Below, piece after piece: positions 34,668 to 44,491 of a DNA stretch of 64,000 nucleotides. The translations under genes and the position numbers were made by a program. The stretch's first letter is position 1. The number at the start of each line of letters is the position of its first letter. The notes under the pieces were generated by a model. That model ran no database searches. It worked only from the letters and a program-made list of their open reading frames with translations, and had not been told where the DNA came from. Location of the stretch: positions 248,001-312,000 of the forward strand of contig NZ_FTNY01000001.1 in NCBI RefSeq assembly GCF_900156575.1. The letters run 5' to 3'. This stretch comes from Chryseobacterium shigense. Its GTDB lineage: Bacteria; Bacteroidota; Bacteroidia; Flavobacteriales; Weeksellaceae.

Positions 34668-35317
34668 TACAGTTTGGATTTAGCTTCCTCGATATTCACG
34701 GCTTTTCCCAGTTTCCCGAATTCATGAAGATCTCCGAAAACTTCAATACGGATGGACTGATCAATACCTCCTACTCTTAAAGGTTCAAAACCTGTCTGTC
34801 TGATCACGTCTTCAATATCCTTATTGATTTCCATATCATCAGATGCATAAAATAATACGTCTTTTTCAGGCTCATGATTGGAAGATGAAGCCAGTGTTCC
34901 GGCACCTAATGTTCCAAAGGCTTTCACCAGTTTAGCCCCTTTAGGAAGAATTGCTTTGTTCAGCTCTCCTGCTGATTCCATTTCTCCAATGATTTTTTTA
35001 AATCCGCCATTTCCGTCCGGAGCAATTGGATTGGAAACATCAATAATGATTTTACCCTGTAAACTGTTTCCGTTGTCATTAAAGAAGTCCTTAAAAGCAC
35101 CAAACCATATTGCCGGTATAATAATATCCGCTGTATTGATCGCCTCTTCAATTGTTGTGCTTTTTGCAAATCCACCTGACTGCGCAGCAAAATCACTTGC
35201 TTCGTCTGCATTTCTTGTGGCTACGATAATGTTATGCTTATTGTTTACTAAATTATTCGCTACTGCTTTACCGATATTTCCCAATCCGATAACCGCTACT
35301 TTTTTCTGTGTTTCCAT
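34667..35317 (-). CDS. NAD(P)-binding oxidoreductase (F420-dependent reductase-like)
   Basis: A 216-residue protein starting at the ATG at 35317 (METQKKVAVIGLGNIGKAVANNL); longer forms run through the leader. The N-terminal Rossmann motif GLGNIG and the following segment (NADEASDFAAQSGG) indicate NADP(H) binding. The body, with DIIIPAIWFGAFKDF, IIDVSNPIAPD and LVKAFGTLGAGTLA, matches the NPD/FNO family, whose members outside F420 organisms are uncharacterised reductases. It sits between a Crp-like regulator and the NTF2 lipoprotein in the same orientation. Confidence 0.8.
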   Translation of the reverse strand: METQKKVAVIGLGNIGKAVANNLVNNKHNIIVATRNADEASDFAAQSGGFAKSTTIEEAINTADIIIPAIWFGAFKDFFNDNGNSLQGKIIIDVSNPIAPDGNGGFKKIIGEMESAGELNKAILPKGAKLVKAFGTLGAGTLASSSNHEPEKDVLFYASDDMEINKDIEDVIRQTGFEPLRVGGIDQSIRIEVFGDLHEFGKLGKAVNIEEAKSKL

Positions 35318-35447
35318 TTTTGTAAATTTTAATGTTTTTGTATGGGTCAAAATTAGAACAGATAACGGTGAAAAAACGGCAAACAAGTTTAAGAAAACAT
35401 CTTAACAATTGGTAAGGTGAATTCTTAACATAGTTTCATAAAACGGA

Positions 35448-36035
35448 TTAATCCTTTATTCTTTTCGCCCGGATTTTACTGAGAAACTGAGGCGTAATCC
35501 CCAGATAGGAAGCGATTTGTGTATTGGAAAGACGGTTGGCCAGCTGGCCATACTGTTTAAGAAAGAACTCATACTTTTCATCTCCTGTAGCACTGATGTT
35601 TTGCAGCATACGGTTTTGAAGTTCGATAAATTTGTGCTCAATGATCACTCTGAAATTCCGGTCAAACTTTGGATAGTAAGTATATAAAAACCACAGATCA
35701 TGTTTTTCAATCTGCAGCACAACAGAATTTTCAAGGGCTAAAATGTGTAATTTACTGGGCTTTTTGTTGTGGAAACTGTCAATATCTACAATCCAGTCAT
35801 TTTCAGAGGCAAACTGCAGATTATGCTCTACTCCCTCTTTATCTATACTGAACATTTTAAAACATCCGGAAACTACAAAAGTATAATACTGGCACACCTC
35901 ATTTTCCTGCAGGATAAATTGTTTTCTTTTGATTCTCCTCTCAGTTACTCTTTCTTCCAATACGTCAATTTCTTCCTTTGACAGAGGAATATAGGTTTTA
36001 AAATAACTGATAAGGGGAGCGGTTTCTTTCGACAT
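35448..36035 (-). CDS. Crp/Fnr-family regulator
   Basis: A 195-residue protein with an N-terminal cyclic-nucleotide-binding-like beta-barrel (residues about 10-125, VTERRIKRKQFILQENEVCQYYTFVVSGCFKMF) and a C-terminal helix-turn-helix (LANRLSNTQIASYLGITPQFLSKIRAKR). The phosphate-binding cassette of true cAMP receptors is not evident, nor are FNR cysteines, so its signal is unknown. Such short Crp-like regulators are common in Bacteroidota next to the oxidoreductases they control, and the reductase gene lies 130 bp downstream. Confidence 0.85.
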   Translation of the reverse strand: MSKETAPLISYFKTYIPLSKEEIDVLEERVTERRIKRKQFILQENEVCQYYTFVVSGCFKMFSIDKEGVEHNLQFASENDWIVDIDSFHNKKPSKLHILALENSVVLQIEKHDLWFLYTYYPKFDRNFRVIIEHKFIELQNRMLQNISATGDEKYEFFLKQYGQLANRLSNTQIASYLGITPQFLSKIRAKRIKD

Positions 36036-36134
36036 TGTGAACAGGTGTATTTGATTAATAAAATCAATCTCTATGACAATATATCAAAAAAAACTGAATT
36101 AGAAATGCTCTATCCTCAATTCATCAATAAGCCA

Positions 36135-36167
36135 CTTGCAGCATACCTTACAAATTGCCTATCTTTG
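36135..36167 (+). promoter_or_regulatory. Promoter of the radical SAM gene
   Basis: CTTG (36135-36138), a 21-bp spacer and TATCTTTG (36160-36167). Transcription would begin near 36173, giving a leader of about 86 bases in which I could not see a cobalamin riboswitch. Confidence 0.6.
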
Positions 36168-36258
36168 CATTCGCAATCTGAGGAAAGATACAGTCCCTAA
36201 CAATATCATTAATATACTGTTATACAAGTATTTGTCCTCCGGTTGAATGTAAATAAAT

Positions 36259-38466
36259 TTGAAAAAATTCCTGTTGAAAGATCTGCTTCTCATCACTCCG
36301 CCTTTTACTCAGCTTAATACTCCTTATCCGGCAACAGCTTATATAAAAGGCTTTCTGAATACCAAAAATATTTCCAGCTATCAGATCGATCTGGGACTGG
36401 ATGTTATTTTGGCATTATTTTCCAAAAAAGGAATCGGGAAAATTTTTGAGACAAAAGTTAATCTTCAGCAAATATCAGAAAATTCCCAAAGGATGTATGC
36501 TCTTCGCGAAGAGTATTTAAAGACGATAGATCAGGTTATACTTTTTCTTCAGGGAAAAACACCAACCCTGGCAAGACAAATTTGCAGCATGAATTTCCTT
36601 CCGGAAGCCTCCCGTTTCAACCAGCTGGATGATATGGATTTGGCCTTTGGAAATATGGGACTTCAGGATAAAGCCAAGCATCTGGCCACTCTCTATCTGG
36701 AAGATATCTCTGATTATATTATTGAAAATGTTGATTCTGATTTTGGATTCAGCAGATATGCAGAACGACTGGGAAAAAGTGCCAATTCTTTCGACGAGTT
36801 GTATTCAAAACTCGCTGGCGAGCAGACATTTATCGATCATTTCACTCTGGAAATCCTTCAGGAAACAGTAGAATTGATTCAGCCAAAGCTGGTTTGCTTT
36901 TCTGTACCGTTTCCGGGAAATCTCTATGCCGGTTTCAGATGTGCCAAGTTCATTAAAGAATATTATCCTCACATCAAAATTGCGATGGGCGGAGGTTTTC
37001 CCAATACAGAATTAAGAGAGGTAAAAGATCAGAGAGTTTTTGAGTTTTTTGATTTTATTACTCTTGATGATGGTGAAGTTCCTCTCGAACTTCTTTGCAA
37101 CAATGTCTTAAATCCTTCAGAAGATGAAGCTGAATTTAAAAGAACATTTTTAATTGAAAACCAAACGGTTACTTATAAAAATAATTCTAAAAGACACGAT
37201 TATAAACAGGCAGATATCGGAACTCCGGATTATACGGATTTAAAATTAGATCAATATATTTCAGTGATTGAAATTGCCAATCCGATGCACAGTTTATGGA
37301 GCGACGGAAGATGGAACAAGCTGACCATGGCCCACGGATGCTATTGGGGAAAATGTACTTTTTGTGATATTTCCCTGGATTACATCAAAATCTATGAACC
37401 TATTTCTGCGAAAATATTAGTGGACAGAATGGAGGAACTGATCAGAACCACCGGGGAAACAGGATTTCATTTTGTAGATGAAGCAGCGCCGCCTGCATTG
37501 ATGCGGGAAGTAGCTCTGGAAATTCTTCGGAGAAATCTGGTGGTGACCTGGTGGACCAACATCCGATTTGAAAAAAGTTTCACCCGCGATTTATGTTACC
37601 TCCTAAAAATTTCAGGATGTGTGGCCGTTTCCGGAGGACTTGAAGTAGCCAGCGACCGATTGCTACAATTAATTGATAAAGGTGTTTCGGTAGAACAGGT
37701 GGCCAGAGTAACAAGAAATTTCACTGAAGCCGGAATCATGGTTCACGCTTATCTGATGTATGGCTACCCGACGCAGACCGTTCAGGAAACTGTAGACTCT
37801 TTGGAAATGATAAGACAGATGTTTGAGATGGGAATTTTGCAAAGTGGATTCTGGCATCAGTTTGCGATGACTGCCCATTCTCCTGTCGGAATCAATCCGG
37901 AAGAATTTGGAGTAACTCCGGTGAAGGAAGAAATTCTCTTTGCAAACAATGATATCGACTTTACAGACAAAACAGGAATCGACCACAGCAAATTCAGTTT
38001 CGGCTTGAAAAAATCTCTTTTCAATTATATGCACGGAATCAATTTTGAGTTTCCGCTTCAGGACTGGTTTGATTTTAAAATTCCCAGAACACAGGTTCAT
38101 CCTGATTATATTCACGACTGTCTTTTAGATGATTCTTCATTTAGCTTTAAAGGGAACTCAAAAGTGATCTTTTTAACTAAAAACGTAATCGCTGAGAATC
38201 GTGTAAAAAATAAAAAGAAATACTCTGGTGCGTATACGCTTCTTACGTTCCACCTGAAAACCAATATTATCAGGATAGATCTGGAGCAGGATAAGGCAGA
38301 ATGGCTAATGGGAGTGCTGGAAGAAAATTCTATAGAAAATCCTAAAAAACTTACAGCTCAACAACTTAAGAATCAATTTGAAGAAAATTTTGAAGATTTT
38401 GAACTATTTTGGTTTTCAAAACCTATGCAACAGCTTAAAGATAATGGAGTCATTTTAAGTCTCTGA
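36259..38466 (+). CDS. B12-binding-type radical SAM protein
   Basis: A 735-residue protein. The N-terminal part (about 1-330) opens like a cobalamin-binding-domain radical SAM protein (LLLITPPFTQLNTPYPATAYIKGFL) and contains VCFSVPFPGNLYAGFRCAKFIKEYYPHIKIAMGGGFPN (in parts: CFSVPFPGNLY, KIAMGGGFPN). The radical SAM core begins at C361, with cysteines C361, C366 and C369 (HGCYWGKCTFCD): CX4CX2C rather than CX3CX2C. No classic DxHxxG cobalamin motif was found, so the cobalt site may be missing. Translation starts at TTG, as no upstream ATG is open. Substrate unknown; methylation or another radical reaction is possible. Monocistronic. Confidence 0.75.
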   Translation: MKKFLLKDLLLITPPFTQLNTPYPATAYIKGFLNTKNISSYQIDLGLDVILALFSKKGIGKIFETKVNLQQISENSQRMYALREEYLKTIDQVILFLQGKTPTLARQICSMNFLPEASRFNQLDDMDLAFGNMGLQDKAKHLATLYLEDISDYIIENVDSDFGFSRYAERLGKSANSFDELYSKLAGEQTFIDHFTLEILQETVELIQPKLVCFSVPFPGNLYAGFRCAKFIKEYYPHIKIAMGGGFPNTELREVKDQRVFEFFDFITLDDGEVPLELLCNNVLNPSEDEAEFKRTFLIENQTVTYKNNSKRHDYKQADIGTPDYTDLKLDQYISVIEIANPMHSLWSDGRWNKLTMAHGCYWGKCTFCDISLDYIKIYEPISAKILVDRMEELIRTTGETGFHFVDEAAPPALMREVALEILRRNLVVTWWTNIRFEKSFTRDLCYLLKISGCVAVSGGLEVASDRLLQLIDKGVSVEQVARVTRNFTEAGIMVHAYLMYGYPTQTVQETVDSLEMIRQMFEMGILQSGFWHQFAMTAHSPVGINPEEFGVTPVKEEILFANNDIDFTDKTGIDHSKFSFGLKKSLFNYMHGINFEFPLQDWFDFKIPRTQVHPDYIHDCLLDDSSFSFKGNSKVIFLTKNVIAENRVKNKKKYSGAYTLLTFHLKTNIIRIDLEQDKAEWLMGVLEENSIENPKKLTAQQLKNQFEENFEDFELFWFSKPMQQLKDNGVILSL

Positions 38467-38484
38467 TTTTTTGAAAAAATTCAT

Positions 38485-38520
38485 AAAAAATTCCCGAAAA
38501 CGAATCTTCGGGAATTTTTT
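38485..38520. terminator. Bidirectional terminator after the radical SAM gene
   Basis: TTCCCGAA (38491-38498), eight-base loop, TTCGGGAA (38507-38514), flanked by six A and seven T. Confidence 0.85.
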
Positions 38521-38544
38521 TGTCTTTAAAATCACTACAAACTC

Positions 38545-39366
38545 TTATTTTTCCGCATTGCCTTTCACCACATCACCCACAATTACTTTTTCCTGAACTT
38601 TAATAAAATTAGGATCCATAATGGCCATCCTTTCGGCAATAGCTTTATATGTTGGAAATTTTAATAATGCAGCTCTGCCAGACATTTCCCTGTAAATGGT
38701 AAAAATCTTTCCGTTGGCTGTTTTAATTTGTTTTGTCGTGGTAATATATTTTCCAATGTACTTACTTTTAGCATCATACACTTCTATATCGATGAATGTT
38801 TTATCGGTAATCGTATCTTCTGAACCAAAACTCACCGGAAGATTGGTAAAATAGCCCACAGGAACACCATTGCTGATGATCTCTCCTACTTTATTGACCT
38901 CAATATTCAGCTTATCAATTTTATTCCTTGTGGTATAAGCATCTTTTGTCTTGCTGTCTAGCTTTCTTTTCGGAACATTTTTGAAAATTTCATCCAGGTT
39001 TTTGACATTGATTCCTTTGTTATCAATGACTTTTAAACCCTTTATTGATGTATAAACCGCAGATTTTTCTTCACCAGAAAATGCTGACGGCGAGATATAG
39101 TCTATCTCTATGGTTTTGTCCCTGTTGTAAACCCTGTTCAGTTTAATGTAACTATCTCTTACAGAATCTACTATACTTTTATCAATAAATTCCATGGTAT
39201 ACATCGGTGTCTCTCCCAAATCCATGAACGTATAAATATTGGATTTGTTTGATATTTTAGCAACATGCACTCCGTCAAGACTTACAATACCTCTTTTGGT
39301 TTTGAAATTCTGGGCATTACACAAGATTCCCAGAACGGTAAAGAATATGATTGTACTTTTCTTCAT
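38545..39366 (-). CDS. Exported protein of unknown function
   Basis: A 273-residue protein with a signal peptide (MKKSTIIFFTVLGILCNA) and no lipobox. The mature part is rich in lysine, isoleucine and aspartate with short strands (IGKYITTTKQIKTANGKIFTIY, KGLKVIDNKGINVKNLDEIF). I do not recognise a family. A -7 element lies in the loop of the upstream atpC terminator, so the gene probably has its own promoter about 40 bp upstream. Confidence 0.65.
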   Translation of the reverse strand: MKKSTIIFFTVLGILCNAQNFKTKRGIVSLDGVHVAKISNKSNIYTFMDLGETPMYTMEFIDKSIVDSVRDSYIKLNRVYNRDKTIEIDYISPSAFSGEEKSAVYTSIKGLKVIDNKGINVKNLDEIFKNVPKRKLDSKTKDAYTTRNKIDKLNIEVNKVGEIISNGVPVGYFTNLPVSFGSEDTITDKTFIDIEVYDAKSKYIGKYITTTKQIKTANGKIFTIYREMSGRAALLKFPTYKAIAERMAIMDPNFIKVQEKVIVGDVVKGNAEK

Positions 39367-39393
39367 AAAATCAGACTTTTACACAACATAAAA

Positions 39394-39417
39394 AAAGTGT
39401 AACCAAAGTTACACTTT
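39394..39417 (-). terminator. atpC terminator with an embedded -7 element
   Basis: AAAGTGTAAC (39394-39403), loop CAAA, GTTACACTTT (39408-39417), with an A-run to the left giving T-run on the - strand after atpC. On the - strand the loop and adjoining stem read TAACTTTG (39411-39404), a match to the -7 consensus, 38 bases from the next gene's ATG. A good -33 element is not seen. Confidence 0.7.
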
Positions 39418-39446
39418 CTTGAAAATATATTTAGCTTTTCATTTAA

Positions 39447-39728
39447 TTATTCACAAAGGATAATTCCTTTATCATGATTAAATTCTACAACACCGCTTTT
39501 GATAGGATAAGAAAAAACAGTGTCTTTCTCAGATTCTTTAGTGAAATTTTTAGCATAAGCTTCTCCAATTGAACTTGTAAAAAGCTTTACCTTGCCTCCG
39601 ACTAAAGAAGAAACGATTCCTGCGTGGTTTTTCATGATGTGGAATTCCCCATCTTTTCCAGGCAATAATACAGAGTCTACTTCTCCTTCAAAAACTACGT
39701 ATTCTGGTGTTAAAATTTTTATATTCAT
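39447..39728 (-). CDS. atpC: ATP synthase epsilon subunit
   Basis: A 93-residue protein matching the N-terminal beta-sandwich of the F1 epsilon subunit (MNIKILTPEYVVFEGEVDSVLLPGKDGEFHIMKNHAGIVSSL, in parts: KILTPE, LPGKDGEF, NHA). The C-terminal helical hairpin of E. coli epsilon (about 138 residues) is absent, as in other Bacteroidota. It follows atpD with an 83-bp gap and ends at a terminator. The rest of the atp operon is not in this window. Confidence 0.9.
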   Translation of the reverse strand: MNIKILTPEYVVFEGEVDSVLLPGKDGEFHIMKNHAGIVSSLVGGKVKLFTSSIGEAYAKNFTKESEKDTVFSYPIKSGVVEFNHDKGIILCE

Positions 39729-39811
39729 TTTAATTTAGATTAAAGAGAAAAGAGAAAAGAAAAAAGAGAAAATATATCTTTACTCTTTTTTCTTTGTTCT
39801 ATTTATTCTAG

Positions 39812-41356
<1,545 letters not shown>

Positions 41357-41483
41357 TCATAAACCTACAATTGGTAAAAAAAAGATTTTTATCATACTTT
41401 TTTAAAAAAGTATCCATATAATAATATAGCAATTTACCAATACTCACTCAGTAAAGTAAGCAATTTTATTGTTATATGATTAC

Positions 41484-41515
41484 ATTGTTATATTGTTACA
41501 TTATTTCTATATTTG
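41484..41515 (+). promoter_or_regulatory. ribF promoter
   Basis: ATTG (41484-41487), a 20-bp spacer and TATATTTG (41508-41515). The implied transcription start near 41521 excludes the TTG at 41513 as a start and supports the TTG at 41534. No FMN riboswitch fits in the short leader. A 16-bp sequence (41488-41503) in the spacer is found again at 46705-46720. Confidence 0.65.
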
Positions 41516-41533
41516 CATTCAAATTTTTCCGTT

Positions 41534-42454
41534 TTGAAAGTTTTCAAGAATTTTAAAGATTATTCCTCTCAAAAGCCTTTAGCATTGTCTTTAGGAATGT
41601 TTGACGGAGTACATCTCGGGCACAAAAGTATCATCGACGAACTGATCAAAGTGGGGACAAAGAATAATCTGGAAACAGCGATCCTCACTTTCTGGCCCCA
41701 TCCAAGGTTTGTTTTTAATCCGAATGAAGATCTGAAGCTTCTCAATACGGTAGACGAAAAGAGAGACCTGATTGAAAAATATCACATTGATCATCTGTTT
41801 CTGAAAGAATTTGATGAAGAATTCAGAAATCTTACGGGAGAAGAATTTGTACGTCAGATCCTGATTGACAAACTGAACGTAAAATACCTTATTATAGGCT
41901 ACGATCATTCATTTGGAAAAAATAAAAGCGGAAATTTTGAGCTTCTTCAAAAGCTTTCCAAAGAACTGAATTTCGATGTAGAGCAAATGGAAGCCATTAA
42001 TATTCATGAGAATAACATCAGTTCAACCAAAGTCCGCAATGCTCTTCTGACAGGAAATATCAAAGAAGCCAACGAAATGCTTGGTTATGCCTACTCGGTC
42101 TCAGGAACGGTAGTCCACGGAAAGAAGATTGGAAGGACCATTGGCTATCCCACTGCTAATATTGATACTGAATCTATTAAGCTCCTCCCTAAAAAAGGCG
42201 CTTACATCGTAGAAACCGAAGTGAAAGGCCAGCAGTATAAAGGAATGTTGAGCATCGGTACCAATCCTACTGTGAATGGTGAAAAATTAACTGTTGAAGT
42301 CTATATCCTTGATTTTGATGGTGATATCTATGATGAAAAGATCACGGTAAAATTCAGAGACTTTCTTCATGATGAAATTAAGTTTGAAGGTCTTGAAAAA
42401 CTCATTGAACGATTGGATGAGGATAAAAGACTTACTCAGGAATTTCAATTCTAA
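41534..42454 (+). CDS. ribF: Bifunctional riboflavin kinase/FAD synthetase
   Basis: A 306-residue enzyme that phosphorylates riboflavin to FMN and adenylates FMN to FAD. The N-terminal nucleotidyltransferase domain contains SLGMFDGVHLGHKSII (the HxGH motif, about residues 21-36). The linker has ISSTKVRNALLTG. The C-terminal kinase domain has GRTIGYPTANI and the GMLSIGTNPTV strand. The start is TTG at 41534, chosen because the -7 box lies at 41508-41515 and MKVFKNFKDYSSQ gives the expected beginning. Its last four bases overlap the convergent MmcQ/YjbR gene. Confidence 0.9.
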   Translation: MKVFKNFKDYSSQKPLALSLGMFDGVHLGHKSIIDELIKVGTKNNLETAILTFWPHPRFVFNPNEDLKLLNTVDEKRDLIEKYHIDHLFLKEFDEEFRNLTGEEFVRQILIDKLNVKYLIIGYDHSFGKNKSGNFELLQKLSKELNFDVEQMEAINIHENNISSTKVRNALLTGNIKEANEMLGYAYSVSGTVVHGKKIGRTIGYPTANIDTESIKLLPKKGAYIVETEVKGQQYKGMLSIGTNPTVNGEKLTVEVYILDFDGDIYDEKITVKFRDFLHDEIKFEGLEKLIERLDEDKRLTQEFQF

Positions 42455-42804
42455 CTATTTACAATTTCCTCCCTCGCTTTTTTCGTTAATGAATTAAAAA
42501 CCAATTCATAGGAGTGATCGATTAATTTAAAGATCAGATCTTTTTTTATACCCTCCAAACGTACTGAATTCCAATGGGTTTTGTTCATATGAAATGCCCC
42601 TGTGATCTGCGGATACTGTTCACGAAGCTCTGCGCTCCATTCGGGATCGGTCTTTACATTGATGCCTAAAGGCTGTCTTTCCAGTCCCATGAGCAAAAAC
42701 ATTTTTGTTCCTACTTTCATGACAAGAGTTTCATTATCAAAAGGAAAGGTTTCTGTAACTCCTTTTTTGGCAAGGCAATAGTCTAAAATTTCGTTAGCAT
42801 CCAT
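42451..42804 (-). CDS. MmcQ/YjbR family protein
   Basis: A 117-residue protein of the MmcQ/YjbR family: LDYCLAKKGVTETFPFDNETLVMKVGTKMFLL (in parts: CLAKKGVTETFPFD, KMFLLM), then PEWSAELREQYPQITGAFHMNKTHWNSVRL. The family has a CyaY-like fold and is suggested to bind DNA, though the role is poorly known. It overlaps the 3' end of ribF by four bases (42451-42454), with no room for a terminator between the two convergent genes. Confidence 0.85.
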   Translation of the reverse strand: MDANEILDYCLAKKGVTETFPFDNETLVMKVGTKMFLLMGLERQPLGINVKTDPEWSAELREQYPQITGAFHMNKTHWNSVRLEGIKKDLIFKLIDHSYELVFNSLTKKAREEIVNS

Positions 42805-42962
42805 ATCTTATGAGCAATAAGCAATTGGTAATAAATAATTTTTGGCAGTATCTATATGCTGAAGGAAATTGAAATATCTTTTCCTCCATTAAACCACTAA
42901 ACTTTAATTCAAATGTAGTAAATTTAAGAAAGAAAATATAATTTATACAAATCACAACTATT

Positions 42963-43619
42963 ATGAAAGCTTTAGTAATCGGCGCTACGGGCGCTACAGG
43001 GAAAGATCTGGTTAAGCAACTGCTTGATGATAAGGAGTTTGAGGAAGTCAATATCTTCGTAAGAAAGCCTGTGGATGTTCAGAACGATAAACTGAAAGTT
43101 CATGTAGTGAATTTTGAGAAACCGGAAGAATGGAAAGATCAAGTGCAGGGAGATGTTGCCTTTTCATGTTTAGGAACGACTTTAAAAGATGCAGGAAGTA
43201 AAGAGGCCCAAAGAAAAGTGGATTTCGGTTATCAGTATGAATTTGCCAAAGCCGCTAAAGAAAATAATGTGGACGACTATATCCTGGTTTCTTCTTACGG
43301 CGCAGATCCTGCATCAAAGATTTTCTATTCTAAAATGAAAGGTGAGCTGGAGGAAGCAGTAAAACAATTACATTTTACTAAGATCACTATTTTTAAACCG
43401 GGAATGCTTGAAAGAAAAGATTCCGGGAGAACCGGAGAAGTTTTAGGCAGCAGAATTATAAAATTTGCCAATAAACTGGGATTGCTGGAAAGTCAGAAAC
43501 CTTTGCCTACAGATATTTTAGCTAAAGCAATGATCAATTCTTCCAAAATAAAAAGCAATGGCTATTCAAGCATTAAGCTGGGAAATATTTTCTGTTTTGC
43601 AGAGAAAAGTAATGAGTAA
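42963..43619 (+). CDS. NAD(P)-binding short-chain protein (HTATIP2-like)
   Basis: A 218-residue atypical short-chain dehydrogenase-like protein. It has the N-terminal nucleotide-binding motif ALVIGATGATGKDLVKQLL, then DVAFSCLGTTLKDAGSKEA and the YILVSSYGADPASKIFYSKMKGELEEAV stretch carrying the Tyr-x-x-x-Lys pair typical of the catalytic site (in parts: SSYGADP, FYSKMKGELE). Substrate unknown; human HTATIP2/TIP30 and bacterial YwnB are family relatives. Single gene on the + strand. Confidence 0.8.
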   Translation: MKALVIGATGATGKDLVKQLLDDKEFEEVNIFVRKPVDVQNDKLKVHVVNFEKPEEWKDQVQGDVAFSCLGTTLKDAGSKEAQRKVDFGYQYEFAKAAKENNVDDYILVSSYGADPASKIFYSKMKGELEEAVKQLHFTKITIFKPGMLERKDSGRTGEVLGSRIIKFANKLGLLESQKPLPTDILAKAMINSSKIKSNGYSSIKLGNIFCFAEKSNE

Positions 43620-43740
43620 CTGATTGTAACTCTAGTTAATTATTTACTTTCATCCTTATCCTTTAATCTGTATTGGATTTTCAGGAATAATCATTCAAAT
43701 AATTGAAGAATATTAGTACCTATTGATCAGCCATAAACAC

Positions 43741-43804
43741 TTCGACTCCGCTCAGTGTGACAATTCTCATTCTATTTTGAGCTGTCGCACTGAGCGGAGT
43801 TGAA
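43741..43804. repeat. REP-like inverted repeat
   Basis: Two 22-base arms (43741-43762 and 43783-43804) are complementary with two mismatches across a 20-base loop. The arm core is ACTCCGCTCAGTG with its complement CACTGAGCGGAGT. It is G+C-richer than its surroundings, has no T-run, and lies between two convergent genes. Hairpins with this core are familiar as dispersed intergenic repeats in Flavobacteriia. Confidence 0.75.
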
Positions 43805-43826
43805 ATGTTATTTTATCCTTTTTATC

Positions 43827-44402
43827 TTATTTCAGATGTTTGATAATAGCGTCGGAGGTAGGTTTTGTTGTACTTACGAAAGTATCGACCAGTTTTCCGT
43901 TTTCATCGATCAGGAATTTGGTAAAGTTCCAAAGGATAGTGGTATTTTTTACTCCATTCAATTCTTTCTCGGTCAGGTATTTAAAAATAGGTGCTGTATC
44001 ATCACCTTTTACGGATACTTTTGCGGCTAAAGGAAATGTTACCCCATAGTTTTTCTGGCAGAAAGCACCGATCTCTGTATTGGTTCCCGGTTCTTGTCCT
44101 CCAAAATTATTGGCAGGAAAACCTACAATGACCAACTTGTCTTTGTATTCTTCGTATACTTTCTCCAGGTCTGCATACTGCGGTGTAAATCCGCATTCAG
44201 ATGCTGTGTTGACAATAAGGATCTTCTTTCCTTTAAAGTCAGCAAAGTTGATTTCGTTGCCGTCAAGGCCTTCTACTTTGAAATCATATATTGTTTTTCC
44301 CATAAGTTCGTTGGTTTTAGCTTGAGAAATTTCACTTTTCTGGTTGGTACAACTCTGTAAAAATGCTACAAACGAAAGCAGCAGTAAAAAAATATTTTTC
44401 AT
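43827..44402 (-). CDS. Glutathione-peroxidase-family lipoprotein
   Basis: A 191-residue protein with a lipoprotein signal (MKNIFLLLLSFVAFLQSC) and a full glutathione-peroxidase fold. It has the catalytic Cys in LIVNTASECGFTPQYADLE, the conserved GFPANNFGGQEPG segment with the catalytic Gln, and ILWNFTKFLIDENG with the Trp-Asn-Phe motif. Cys replaces selenocysteine, so thioredoxin is the likelier reductant. The start is ATG at 44402. It is anchored in the envelope and presumably detoxifies lipid or organic peroxides. Confidence 0.9.
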   Translation of the reverse strand: MKNIFLLLLSFVAFLQSCTNQKSEISQAKTNELMGKTIYDFKVEGLDGNEINFADFKGKKILIVNTASECGFTPQYADLEKVYEEYKDKLVIVGFPANNFGGQEPGTNTEIGAFCQKNYGVTFPLAAKVSVKGDDTAPIFKYLTEKELNGVKNTTILWNFTKFLIDENGKLVDTFVSTTKPTSDAIIKHLK

Positions 44403-44491
44403 TTTTATCCATTTAGCCGGCAATTTTGCCGAAGTTATGTATTACTTGATGTAACGCACTAAACGTTTCATTAAGCCTCTGTTGAATTGAA

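Noticed and set aside
36168..36258. Possible cobalamin riboswitch before the radical SAM gene
   Set aside because: The leader is only about 86 bases and lacks any recognisable B12-box sequence.
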